A DNA stretch of 64,000 nucleotides from Geminicoccaceae bacterium (GTDB taxonomy: Bacteria > Pseudomonadota > Alphaproteobacteria > Geminicoccales > Geminicoccaceae), in assembly GCA_020638495.1 (NCBI GenBank), contig JACKIN010000005.1:124001-188000 (forward strand), read 5' to 3'. The position numbers were made by a program, and so were the translations under genes. Of the stretch, positions 42,053 through 50,444 are shown piece after piece (position 1 is the stretch's first letter; each line of letters begins with the position of its first letter). The notes under the pieces were generated by a model. It was not told the origin of the DNA and searched no databases. It saw only the letters and a program-made list of their open reading frames with translations.

Positions 42053-43324
42053 ATGGACGAAAAGCTGGAGCGGGCGCTCGGCGAGCGCGAAGGTGCCGTG
42101 GTCGAGCTGACCCGGGAGCTCGTGGCCTTTCCCACCATCAACCCGCCGGGCGAGGCCTACACGCCCTGCGCGGAATTCCTCGGGCGGCGGCTCGCCGCCA
42201 GCGGCTTCGAGATCGCCTACATCCGGAGCGAGGGGGCGCCGGGCGACAGCGACCTTTATCCCCGGACCAACGTCGTCGGCCGCCATGAAACCGGCCGACC
42301 GGGGCCGACCATCCATTTCAACGGCCATCTCGACGTGGTCGAGGTGGGGCAGGGCTGGACGGTCGACCCGTTCGCCGGGGAGGTCCGGGACGGGCGGATC
42401 CACGGGCGCGGCACCTGCGACATGAAGGGCGGGCTGGCGGCGGCGGTGGTGGCGGTCGAGGCGCTCTTGGCCTCGGGGCTGCCGCTCAGGGGTGCGATCG
42501 AGATCTCGGGCACGGTGGACGAGGAATCGGGCGGCTTCGGCGGTGTCGCCCACCTGGCGGGGCTCGGCTATTTCTCGAAGCCCCGGGTCGATCACGTGAT
42601 CATTCCCGAGCCTCTCAACGTCGATCGGGTGTGCATCGGCCACCGTGGGGTGTGGTGGGCGGAGATCGAGACCCGTGGGCGGATCGCGCATGGCTCGATG
42701 CCCTTTCTCGGCGACTGCGCCATCCGCCACATGGGGGCCTTCATCCAGGCGCTGGAGACCGAGCTCTATCCCAGGCTCGGCGAACGGCGCACCGCCATGC
42801 CGGTGGTGCCGGACGGGGCACGGGCCTCGACCCTCAACCTCAATGCGATTCGGGCCGGCACGGCGCCGGAGAAGGGCGGGCTGCCCAGCCCCTGCGTGGC
42901 GGATCGCTGCCGGCTGACCATCGACCGGCGCTATCTGATCGAGGAGCGCATCGAGGAGGTCGAGGGCGAGATCCGCGCCTTGCTCGACCGGCTGGCTGCC
43001 GAGCGGCCGGGCTTCGCCTATGGCCTGCGCGAGCTCATGCACGTGGCCCCCATCATGACCGAGCCCACCGCCCCGGTGCCGCAGGCGGTGGCCATGGCGA
43101 TCGAGGCGGTGCTCGGCCGGCCGGCGGCGTTCGTCGCCTCGCCCGGCACCTATGACCAGAAGCACATCGCCCGGATCGGGCACCTCGACGACTGCGTCGC
43201 CTACGGGCCCGGCATTCTCGACCTGGCGCACCAGCCGGACGAGTTCGTGGTGATCGAGGATCTGGTGGCGTCGATGCGGGTCATGGCGCTCGCCACGCTT
43301 CGGCTCATGGGCGTCCCGGCTTGA
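42053..43324 (+). CDS. M20-family deacylase (ArgE/DapE type)
   Basis: The 423-residue zinc enzyme has the M20 metal ligands in NGHLDVV and RGTCDMKGG, the catalytic TVDEESGG and HGSMP. It resembles acetylornithine deacetylase/succinyl-diaminopimelate desuccinylase relatives of unassigned substrate. Since this genome has argJ, an ArgE role would be redundant, so another N-acyl substrate is more likely. Confidence 0.85.
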   Translation: MDEKLERALGEREGAVVELTRELVAFPTINPPGEAYTPCAEFLGRRLAASGFEIAYIRSEGAPGDSDLYPRTNVVGRHETGRPGPTIHFNGHLDVVEVGQGWTVDPFAGEVRDGRIHGRGTCDMKGGLAAAVVAVEALLASGLPLRGAIEISGTVDEESGGFGGVAHLAGLGYFSKPRVDHVIIPEPLNVDRVCIGHRGVWWAEIETRGRIAHGSMPFLGDCAIRHMGAFIQALETELYPRLGERRTAMPVVPDGARASTLNLNAIRAGTAPEKGGLPSPCVADRCRLTIDRRYLIEERIEEVEGEIRALLDRLAAERPGFAYGLRELMHVAPIMTEPTAPVPQAVAMAIEAVLGRPAAFVASPGTYDQKHIARIGHLDDCVAYGPGILDLAHQPDEFVVIEDLVASMRVMALATLRLMGVPA

Positions 43325-43364
43325 CCGGCGGCATGCGAGCGGCGAGGCTCGGCCGGCAACGCAG

Positions 43365-43622
43365 ATGGAGGCCCTGGCCTTGGGTATCGTGCTCTTTCTC
43401 CTGATCGGCATCCTCGCCGGCTGGATCGCCGGCAAGCTCATCCAGGGCGGCGGCTTCGGGCTGATCGGCAACATGGTGGTGGGCGTGGTCGGCGCCGTGC
43501 TCGGCGGCTACGTGCTGGGGGCGGTCGGCATCGATCTCGGCGGGTTCTTCGGCCAGCTCGTCACGGCGGTGCTGGGGGCGCTCATCCTGCTGTTCGGCGT
43601 CGGCCTCGTAAAACGGGCCTAG
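43365..43622 (+). CDS. GlsB/YeaQ/YmgE-family small membrane protein
   Basis: The 85-residue protein has three hydrophobic segments rich in Gly, with IGILAGWIAGKLIQGGGFG and GNMVVGVVGAVLGGYV, the pattern of the transglycosylase-associated stress family. The biochemical role is not known. It follows the M20 gene by 40 bp and converges on the HD-domain gene. Confidence 0.85.
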   Translation: MEALALGIVLFLLIGILAGWIAGKLIQGGGFGLIGNMVVGVVGAVLGGYVLGAVGIDLGGFFGQLVTAVLGALILLFGVGLVKRA

Positions 43623-43631
43623 TTCCCGACC

Positions 43632-44234
43632 TCAGGGCGGGGTAACGCGGTAGCGCGGCGCGGCGAAGACGCGGCGGACCATGGGCTCGAAGGTGGCGAG
43701 CGGCGCCCAGCCGACGGCCGGGTCGATGGCGTTCTGGTCGTAGCGCTCGACATACTCGGCGGCCCACTCGAAATGCGGGTGGCCGCGCCAGCGCTCGCGC
43801 TCGTGCGGGTCGGCGTCCGGGTGCTCGTGGCAGTGGTGGAGCTGGAAGATGCCGTGCCGCTCGAGCATCCAGACATGCCTGGGGTCGACATAGGGGGCGA
43901 GGAGCGCTCCGGCGAAGGCGCCGTGCGTCTCCGGGCAGATGGTGAAGCCGATATCGTGCAGCAGGCCGACGACGACGGTCTCCTCGTCGTGGCCGTCCCT
44001 GAGCAGCATGGTCGCCGACTGCAGGCAGTGCTCGAAGATGTTGATCTCGTAGCCCCAGCTCGGGTCGGCCTCGAGGGTGCGCAGCAGGCGCAGCACGTGA
44101 TCCGCGCGCGAGTGCTGGTAGTAGACGCGCTTCTGCGGCTCCAGCACCTGCCAGTCGGCGGCGCGGAACTGCGCCATCTCGGGCTTCTCGACATAGCGCC
44201 AGGCGGGGTCGAGGAGGGTGGCGCGGCCGGTCAT
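43632..44234 (-). CDS. HD-domain protein, PhnZ/MIOX-like oxygenase candidate
   Basis: The 200-residue protein has His69, the HD pair His93-Asp94 in LLHDIGF, His104, and His127/His133 in ERHGIFQLHH, with Asp166 in ERYDQNAIDP. The end WAPLATFEPMVRRVF resembles that of PhnZ-like HD proteins, some of which are mixed-valence di-iron oxygenases. The start overlaps the stop of the Fe/2OG gene (ATGA). Hydrolase activity is the alternative. Substrate unknown. Confidence 0.7.
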   Translation of the reverse strand: MTGRATLLDPAWRYVEKPEMAQFRAADWQVLEPQKRVYYQHSRADHVLRLLRTLEADPSWGYEINIFEHCLQSATMLLRDGHDEETVVVGLLHDIGFTICPETHGAFAGALLAPYVDPRHVWMLERHGIFQLHHCHEHPDADPHERERWRGHPHFEWAAEYVERYDQNAIDPAVGWAPLATFEPMVRRVFAAPRYRVTPP

Positions 44235-45229
44235 GATTGCGCCTGCGCCTGGGCCTGGGCCTGGCGCTGCCGATAGGCGAAGGAGGCGTTGTAGCGGCGC
44301 TCGATATGCTCGCCGACCGTGACCGGCGGGTAGCGGGCGGGCTCGCCTTCGGCGCAGACCGGCACGACCTCCTGCTCGGCGTTCGGGTCGACGAAGACGG
44401 CGATGGACTGGCGCGAGCGGCCGGAGGTGTTGACCACCCGGTGCGGCGTCGAGCGGAAGCGGTCGTTGGTCCAGCGGGCCAGGAGGTCGCCGACATTGAC
44501 GACGAAGCAGTCGGCCAGGGGCGGCGCCGCCACCCAGCCCCCGTCATGGGCCTGGACCTGCAGCCCGCCCACCATGTCCTGCCAGAGCAGGGTGAGGCAG
44601 CCGAAATCGGTGTGTGGCGCCACGCCGAACTGGTCGGCGCCGGCGGTCGCCGGCTGCGGCGGGTAGTAGATCGTGCCACCCCGGCTCACCGGCTTGTCGA
44701 TATGGGCGATGAAGTGGCCCGGCGGCACGCCCAGCGCATGGGCGAAGGCGCGGAGCAGCTGCCAGCCGCAGGCATGGGCGGCGTCGAGATAGGCCCCGAG
44801 CGTCGGCTGCAGCGCGGGCAGGAAGGCGGGCCAGCGATTGGGGGCGAGGAGGGGGTTGGTGGCCAGCGCCGGGTCGTCCGGCTCGACCTCGATGCCCCAG
44901 ATGAAGCTCTCCTTCAGGTCGGGGCGCCGGGCACCCTCCATCACCGCCTCGCCGGGATCGAGCCAGCCGCGATGCCGGCCCTGGACCGCCACCGTCGCCT
45001 TGGCCTCGCGGGGGGAATCGAAGAAGCGGCGCGAGACCGCCGCGGCCTCCTCGATCAGGGAGGCCGGCACGCCGTGATTGGTGACGTAGAAGAAGCCGAC
45101 ACGCTCCGCGGCATCGGTCAGGGCGGCGGCCGTCCGCTCCAGCCCTGTGACGGTGCCGCTCATGAGTGGGTCGAGGTCGATGACGGGCAGCGAGGCCACG
45201 TCGACCGTGCGGGCTGACGCATAGGCCAT
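44231..45229 (-). CDS. isopenicillin-N-synthase-like Fe(II)/2-oxoglutarate dioxygenase
   Basis: The 332-residue enzyme has the iron triad His206-x-Asp208 in APHTDFG and His263 in STPHRVVN, and the 2-oxoglutarate arginine Arg273 in RSRQS. The N-terminal FFYVTNHGVP is typical of the IPNS/plant-hydroxylase branch. The last residues are a low-complexity Gln-Ala run from hexanucleotide repeats. It is translationally coupled to the HD protein and divergent from a LysR gene. Confidence 0.85.
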   Translation of the reverse strand: MAYASARTVDVASLPVIDLDPLMSGTVTGLERTAAALTDAAERVGFFYVTNHGVPASLIEEAAAVSRRFFDSPREAKATVAVQGRHRGWLDPGEAVMEGARRPDLKESFIWGIEVEPDDPALATNPLLAPNRWPAFLPALQPTLGAYLDAAHACGWQLLRAFAHALGVPPGHFIAHIDKPVSRGGTIYYPPQPATAGADQFGVAPHTDFGCLTLLWQDMVGGLQVQAHDGGWVAAPPLADCFVVNVGDLLARWTNDRFRSTPHRVVNTSGRSRQSIAVFVDPNAEQEVVPVCAEGEPARYPPVTVGEHIERRYNASFAYRQRQAQAQAQAQS

Positions 45230-45311
45230 GGTGGAGCTTCCGGTATGCTTGTGCCGAGGGCCGGGACGGTGCAAGTCTCGCTCTTCTGGACCGGCCGATC
45301 AATATGCCGTA

Positions 45312-45330
45312 ATTCATTCGTGGTATGAGT
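45312..45330. promoter_or_regulatory. LysR-type box in divergent promoter
   Basis: ATTCAT and ATGAGT form an imperfect dyad fitting T-N11-A (45313 to 45325), 18 bp before the LysR start and about 85 bp before the oxygenase start. It fits a shared regulatory site for both directions; this is inference. Confidence 0.4.
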
Positions 45331-45347
45331 TCTGCTCATGGGTCGTC

Positions 45348-46307
45348 ATGCGCTACGCCGATCTGCCGCCGCTCGCCACGCTCCGGGTCCTCGAGGCCGC
45401 GGTCCGGCTCGGCAGCTTCACGGCGGCGGCGGACGAGCTCGGCCGGACGCAGAGTGCGGTCAGCCACCAGATCAAGGAGCTGGAGCTCAGGCTCGGCTGC
45501 CCGCTCTTCGAGCGGCGCGGCCGCGGCGTGGTCGCCACGGCCGAGGGCGAGCGCCTCGCCGAGGCGGTGATCGGCGGGCTCGGCCGCATCCACCACGCCT
45601 TCGACGCGCTGCGCCGCGAGCGCCGGGCCGACCGGGTGGTGGTCAGCGCGCTGCCCGGCTTCGTCGTCAAGTGGCTCTTCCCGCGGCTGGTCCGCTTCGA
45701 CGAGCGGCACCCGGCGATCGAGGTCGACGTGATGGCGAGCGGCCGGCGCAGCGAGCTGGTGGCGGGCGAGGCCGACCTCGCCATCCGCTACGGCAGCGGC
45801 AGCTATCCGGGCCTCGGCTCGACCCTGCTGCTGGGCGAGCGCATGGCGCCGGCCTGCGCCCCCAGGCTGGCCCGCCAGCTCCGCGAGCCGGCCGATCTCG
45901 CTGCCATGACGCTGCTGCACGACGACCTGCCGACCGGCGAGGGGGTCGGCGTGGGCTGGGCGCGCTGGCTGGCGGCGGTCGGCCTGGGCGGCCTCGAGCC
46001 CGCGCACAACCGGCGCTTCGGCCAGTCCAACATGGTGATCGACGCGGCGGTCGAGGGCGTCGGGGTAGCACTCGGCCGCAGCCCGCTGGTCGCCGGCGAC
46101 ATCCGGGGCGGGCGGCTCGTCGTGCCGTTCGGCCCGGCGCTCGCCACGGGGCTCGCCTATCACATCGTCGGCGTCGAGCGGGTGCTCGAGCGGCCGGCGG
46201 TCTGCGCCTTCATCGACTGGCTGGTGGAGGAGGCGAGGGCCGAGCCGGCGCCGGAGGTCATTCTGGCGCCAAACGGGCTGGCGCCGGCCGGGGCTCAGAG
46301 CCTGTGA
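45348..46307 (+). CDS. LysR-family regulator (GcvA-like), C-terminus altered by IS
   Basis: The 319-residue regulator has an N-terminal HTH (SFTAAADELGRTQSAVSHQI) and a substrate domain. It probably controls the divergent oxygenase-HD pair. The last codons and TGA come from IS copy 2: without the element the frame would end in Ala-His-Ser-Ser at a TAG inside the next gene. The change is in the extreme C-terminus and may be harmless. I chose ATG 45348, from which the family homology starts. Confidence 0.87.
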   Translation: MRYADLPPLATLRVLEAAVRLGSFTAAADELGRTQSAVSHQIKELELRLGCPLFERRGRGVVATAEGERLAEAVIGGLGRIHHAFDALRRERRADRVVVSALPGFVVKWLFPRLVRFDERHPAIEVDVMASGRRSELVAGEADLAIRYGSGSYPGLGSTLLLGERMAPACAPRLARQLREPADLAAMTLLHDDLPTGEGVGVGWARWLAAVGLGGLEPAHNRRFGQSNMVIDAAVEGVGVALGRSPLVAGDIRGGRLVVPFGPALATGLAYHIVGVERVLERPAVCAFIDWLVEEARAEPAPEVILAPNGLAPAGAQSL

Positions 46308-47708
46308 ATGAATGTCCTGCGCCTTTTCGATAGAATAGCCGCAGCGATCTGAGAGGGGGGGTATGGAGGAGGGTCTTTTCGATGATCTGCCGGCGGCGGC
46401 GGCGCCGGGGAAGGTGCCTGTCGGTGCGCCCCGGTTGAGGAAAGCGGAGCGGTCACAGGTCGAGCTTCGGGTGTGCAGTCTGGATGATTTGCTTTCGGCG
46501 GGTCATCCGGCGCGGCTGGTGTGGCGGTTCGTCGAGGGTCTGGACATCTCGGATCTGCTGGCGGGGATCAAGGCGGTGGCAGGCCATGTGGGGCATCCGC
46601 CGGCCGATCCGGCATTTGGTCGCTGTGGCTGTTCGCGACCATCGACGGGTGGGCGCCGGCTGGCCGGTGCGCAGCCACGTCGCCTATCGCTGGCTGTGCG
46701 GCGGGTGTCGACAACCACAAATCCTGAGCGACTTCCGCACGGCTCATGCGGCGCTCGACAAGACGTGACGGCCAGCGTGGCGGTGCTGCTCAGGGCTGGT
46801 GCGACTGGATCAGCTGGCCAGGACGGGATGAAGGTGCGGGCCTCGGCGAGCGGCTTCGTTCCGGCGGCGGAGAGCGAGAACTGCCGTCGGCAGGCGGCGG
46901 CGTGCGGGCGCTGAAGGCCGGCTGGCGCACCCGCAGCGCGTCGGGCCGCCGGCGGGCGCAGAACGGCGGTGCGCGGCGCGGGAGTGGCGGCGGCGCTGGC
47001 GACTGCCGGCCGTCAGGCCGCCCGGCGACAAAGAAGGACAGGGCGCGGGTCTCGACCACCGATCCGGAGGCACGGGTGATGAAGATGGCCGACGGCGGCT
47101 TTCGGCCCGCCTTCAACGTCCAGCTCGCCGCCGAGACCGAGCATCGCCTGATCGTCGGCGTGGCGGTGACAACAGCGGCGGCGACCAACCTGGAGCCGAT
47201 GGCCGACCAGATCGCCGAGCCTTCGGCAAGCTGCCGCGCGAGATGCTGGCCGATGGCGGCTTCGTCAACCTGGCGGCCATCGACCGGCTGGACGGCCGGG
47301 GTGTGACCCTCGCCCGCCGTACGCGCGACGCGCGCGCGACCGGATGAAGGGGGATACCGTGCCGTCCTGGTGGCGCCACGGATGGAGGCGAGGCCGCCAG
47401 GCGATCTAGGGACCGAGCCGCCACCATCGAATGCGTCAACGCCCAGGTCCGCAATCGTGGCCTGCGGCAATTCCTGGTGCGGGGGCTGAAAAAGGTGCGC
47501 GCCGTCGCCCTGTGGCAGGCGCTCGCCCACAACCTGCGCATCGCCCTGCGGCTGCTCCAGCCCGGCGAGCTCATCGCCTGAACAGCGGGCCGCCGCGGCC
47601 CTCAACCTCCCACCGCCTCCAGCCCTCTCCCGCTGGCGCACCAAAATCGCGGCCAGGCGCCAAGTCCAAGCCGAAATACAGCATGGCCCTGCATTCCTTC
47701 ACACGCTC
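46298..47708 (+). mobile_element. IS1182-like insertion sequence, copy 2 (1411 bp, many small deletions)
   Basis: The ends match copy 1 exactly, with TCA duplicated at 46295-46297 and 47709-47711. The first about 313 bp and the last about 302 bp are identical to copy 1. The roughly 800 bp between them carry dozens of 1-15 base deletions, many in runs of one base, with almost no substitutions; the net loss is 98 bp. The right TCA is the TGA stop of the AhpD-like gene. Confidence 0.9.
46363..47581 (+). pseudogene. transposase of IS copy 2, frameshifted
   Basis: The start is identical to the transposase at 11488, but the frame is broken from about 46611 by scattered small deletions and recovers identity near 47407. 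Deletions without substitutions suggest unpolished assembly more than decay, so the real gene may be intact. Confidence 0.85.
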
Positions 47709-48284
47709 TCACTCGTCGTAGTAGCCGAGCCGGTCGCCTTCCGTGGTGACGCCGAGGCCGTTCAAGAGGCGGTTGGAGTAGTTGAAATAGGCGGTGACCT
47801 GGTTGACCTCGAGGATCTCGCCATGGCTGGCGCCGGCGTCGACGCAGGCCCGGAACGTGGCCTCGTCGATGCCGGCAACGTCGACCGTGAGCCGCTCCGC
47901 GTAGGCCAGAAGCGCGAGCTCCCTGCCGGCGAAGGCGTCGGCCAGCCGGCGCGCCTTGATCGCCGCCTCGATCGCCGTGGCGCGCGGCGGATCGGCGATC
48001 AGGCGGCGCGCGTTGGTCCAGTGGTGGCCGTAGGAATAGGCGCAGGCATTGGCGTGGCTGACGACCGCGGCGACCACCTCGAGGAACCAGAGCGGCAGCG
48101 TGTTCGCCGGGTGATGCAGCACGCTCTTGTAGAGCGCCATGTGGCCGAGCATGGTGTGCGGCCGGAGCGAATGGGCGCGCATCACGTTGTCGACCGTGCC
48201 ATGCGGCGTGCGGGCCGCGGCGTAGGCCAGGGCGAGGTCGCCCTCGGCACCCTCGAGGGGCAGCATCTCGATCCAGGCCGCCAT
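47709..48284 (-). CDS. AhpD-like peroxidase-related protein
   Basis: The 191-residue protein is of the carboxymuconolactone decarboxylase/AhpD fold, with EVVAAVVSHANACAYSYGHH. Cys81 is kept but the second Cys of the usual CxxC is Ser84; His87 is present. Loss of one cysteine argues against AhpD-type disulfide chemistry. The TGA stop is the target-site copy of IS copy 2. It lies at the end of the sequence block, convergent with the LysR gene before the insertion. Confidence 0.8.
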   Translation of the reverse strand: MAAWIEMLPLEGAEGDLALAYAAARTPHGTVDNVMRAHSLRPHTMLGHMALYKSVLHHPANTLPLWFLEVVAAVVSHANACAYSYGHHWTNARRLIADPPRATAIEAAIKARRLADAFAGRELALLAYAERLTVDVAGIDEATFRACVDAGASHGEILEVNQVTAYFNYSNRLLNGLGVTTEGDRLGYYDE

Positions 48285-48367
48285 TCCGCTCGCTCCCGGC
48301 TGGTGCGGCCAAGGCCGGCCGCGTGGCTATCCTGCCGGGTTTCGCGCGCTCCGGCCAGATCTCGTGG

Positions 48368-50047
48368 TCAGCCGACCCCGGCACGCGCCGTGCGGGGCAT
48401 CGGGTGCCGGTCCGCCTGGGCGAGCAGATGCTCGGTGCAGAGGGCGAGGGGCATCGGCTTGGCGAAGAGATAGCCCTGCGCCGCGTCGCAGCCCTCGTCG
48501 GCGAGGAAGTGGTGCTGCGCCTCGGTCTCGACGCCTTCGGCGAGCACCAGCTTGCCGAAGGTGCGGGCGAGGTGGATGATCACCCGGACCAGGGCCTCGT
48601 CGACCTCCTCGCGGCCGATGCCCTGGGTGAACGACTTGTCGATCTTGATCTTCTGCACCGGCAGCCGCTTGAGATAGGCGAGCGACGAGTAGCCCGTGCC
48701 GAAATCGTCGATGGCGAGGCGGATGCCCATCTCGGCGAGGCGATCGAGCGAGCGGCGCATCATCAGCTCCGAGGGATCGACGAACAGGCTCTCGGTCAGC
48801 TCGAGCTCCAGCCGGTCGGGGCTCAGGCCGTTCTCGACGAGGGCGCGGGTGACGATCTCCGGCAGGTCCTGCTGGCGTAGCTGGGCCGCGGAGATGTTGA
48901 TCGCCATGCCGATCTCGAGGCCCATGTCCTGCCAGCGGCGCGCCGTGCGGCAGGCCTCGTGGATCAGCCAGGTGCCCATGGGCTTGATCAGGCCCGACGC
49001 CTCGGCGATCGGGATGAAGGTGGTGGGCGGGATCACGCCCCGGGTCGGGTGGGTCCAGCGCATGAGCGCCTCGACGCTGGTGATCCTCCCCATGGCGAGG
49101 TCGAGCTGCGGCTGGTAATGCAGATTGAGGGCACCCTCCTCGATGGCCTCGGCGAGGTCCCGCTCGATCTCGTTGCGGAACTGCATGGCCGCGACCATGC
49201 CGCGGTCGAAGACCCGGCAGCGGCGCCCGCCGGCGCGCTTGGCATCGTCGACGGCCATCTCGGCGCAGCGCAGCAGCGCCTCGAAATCGTGGCCGTGGTC
49301 CGGATAGAGGGCGATGCCGACGCTCGCCGAGGGGGTCATCTCGTGCTTCTCGCCGGCGCCGAGGCGAACGGCCCGGCCGAGACGATCGAGGGCGGCGACG
49401 GCGCAGAGCTCGGCGTCGGCGACGCCGGCGAGCCCGCGGCGCAGGAGGACGAAGCGATCGCCGTCGAGGCGGAAGACGCCGTCGCGCGCGATGCCCTCGA
49501 GCCGCCTTGCCACGATGCGCAGGAGCTGGTCGCCCACGGCATAGCCGTGCACGCCGTTGATGTCCTTCATGCGGTCGATGTCGAAGGCGACGAGCGCTAT
49601 CCGCTGCTCGCTGTCGCCGGCTTCCTCGATCGCCCGGCGGAGGGAGACGGCGACCGAGTCGCGGCCCGGCAGGTCGGTCAGGAGGTCCAGCACCCGGCGC
49701 CGGCGATGCGCGGCGGGCTGGCGGTAGAGCGGGACCAGGGGTGTGGAGGGCTGCGGGCCGGTGGCCGCACCGGGCCGCACCAAGAGGTCGAGAGCGCCGG
49801 GCGAGGCGTGCTTTCCGGCCGCTCGGCGATGCTGCCAGCCACCGATGCCGATCGCGGCGAGCGAGAGGGCGAGGCAGGGCAGCAGGGGCACGAGCAGCCC
49901 CTGGCCGAGATAGAGGCCGAGCGAGGCCAGGGCGTTGAGCGTGCCGAAGCCGATCAGCAGCGGACCCTGCGTGGCCCCACGCCAGCGACCGCCGCGATTG
50001 CGGTGGGTCTCGATCCCGTCGCTGCCCTTGCGCTGCATCGCCGCCAT
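48368..50047 (-). CDS. membrane GGDEF-EAL protein, probable c-di-GMP phosphodiesterase
   Basis: The 559-residue protein has two N-terminal hydrophobic helices (about 29-68), a GGDEF domain (about 120-285) and an EAL domain (about 300-550). The cyclase motif is degraded to DGDRF. The EAL domain keeps EALMRW, ELTES, DDFGTG, KIDKSF and EGVET, so it probably degrades c-di-GMP while the GGDEF part is regulatory. No linked sensor gene is seen. Confidence 0.88.
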   Translation of the reverse strand: MAAMQRKGSDGIETHRNRGGRWRGATQGPLLIGFGTLNALASLGLYLGQGLLVPLLPCLALSLAAIGIGGWQHRRAAGKHASPGALDLLVRPGAATGPQPSTPLVPLYRQPAAHRRRRVLDLLTDLPGRDSVAVSLRRAIEEAGDSEQRIALVAFDIDRMKDINGVHGYAVGDQLLRIVARRLEGIARDGVFRLDGDRFVLLRRGLAGVADAELCAVAALDRLGRAVRLGAGEKHEMTPSASVGIALYPDHGHDFEALLRCAEMAVDDAKRAGGRRCRVFDRGMVAAMQFRNEIERDLAEAIEEGALNLHYQPQLDLAMGRITSVEALMRWTHPTRGVIPPTTFIPIAEASGLIKPMGTWLIHEACRTARRWQDMGLEIGMAINISAAQLRQQDLPEIVTRALVENGLSPDRLELELTESLFVDPSELMMRRSLDRLAEMGIRLAIDDFGTGYSSLAYLKRLPVQKIKIDKSFTQGIGREEVDEALVRVIIHLARTFGKLVLAEGVETEAQHHFLADEGCDAAQGYLFAKPMPLALCTEHLLAQADRHPMPRTARAGVG

Positions 50048-50444
50048 CCAGCACTCAATGTTCAGTCGTGCCGTGGTGGCATCGCGTTGACGGCCAGGCG
50101 GTCCGGCCTCGGTGGAAGGCAGTGTCGCTCGGTGGTGGTTGGCAATACGGTCTCTCGCCAGAGGGCTTTATTGCTGATCGCGGATCCGCCGGCGGCATGC
50201 TGCGCAATGAACCGATGATTTTCAAGCTTTTCATTTGATCAGCTTGAGGTTGAGAGGTTCACTGTGCCCTTGCGCGCAGGGCGACGGCGAAGTTGCGGCG
50301 GCTACCGGCCGAATGTAGGCAGGACCAATGCAGGTGTCGCCGCGCTCGTGCAATTGCGTGACGCGTCCAACACTAGCCAGCCGGATGCCGGCGCAGTTGT
50401 CTGCGCGCATCGTCAACAGCGTTTTTATCAGGGAGAGGCAGAAC
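50048..50444. other. 397-bp region without a gene before fhs
   Basis: No credible gene is seen. TCAAGCT (50222-50228) and AGCTTGA (50241-50247) form a dyad, and GCCC with GGGC flank the palindrome TGCGCGCA near 50267-50282. These could be structures in a long fhs leader, but no known riboswitch is recognised. A promoter for fhs must lie here or close to it. Confidence 0.4.

Noticed and set aside
44231..44260. Phase-variable hexanucleotide repeat at the end of the Fe/2OG gene
   Set aside because: The unit is six bases, so slippage would not change frame, and only about four imperfect units are present.
50048..50444. THF or other riboswitch before fhs
   Set aside because: Dyads are present but no known riboswitch core could be matched by eye; an Rfam covariance search would be decisive.
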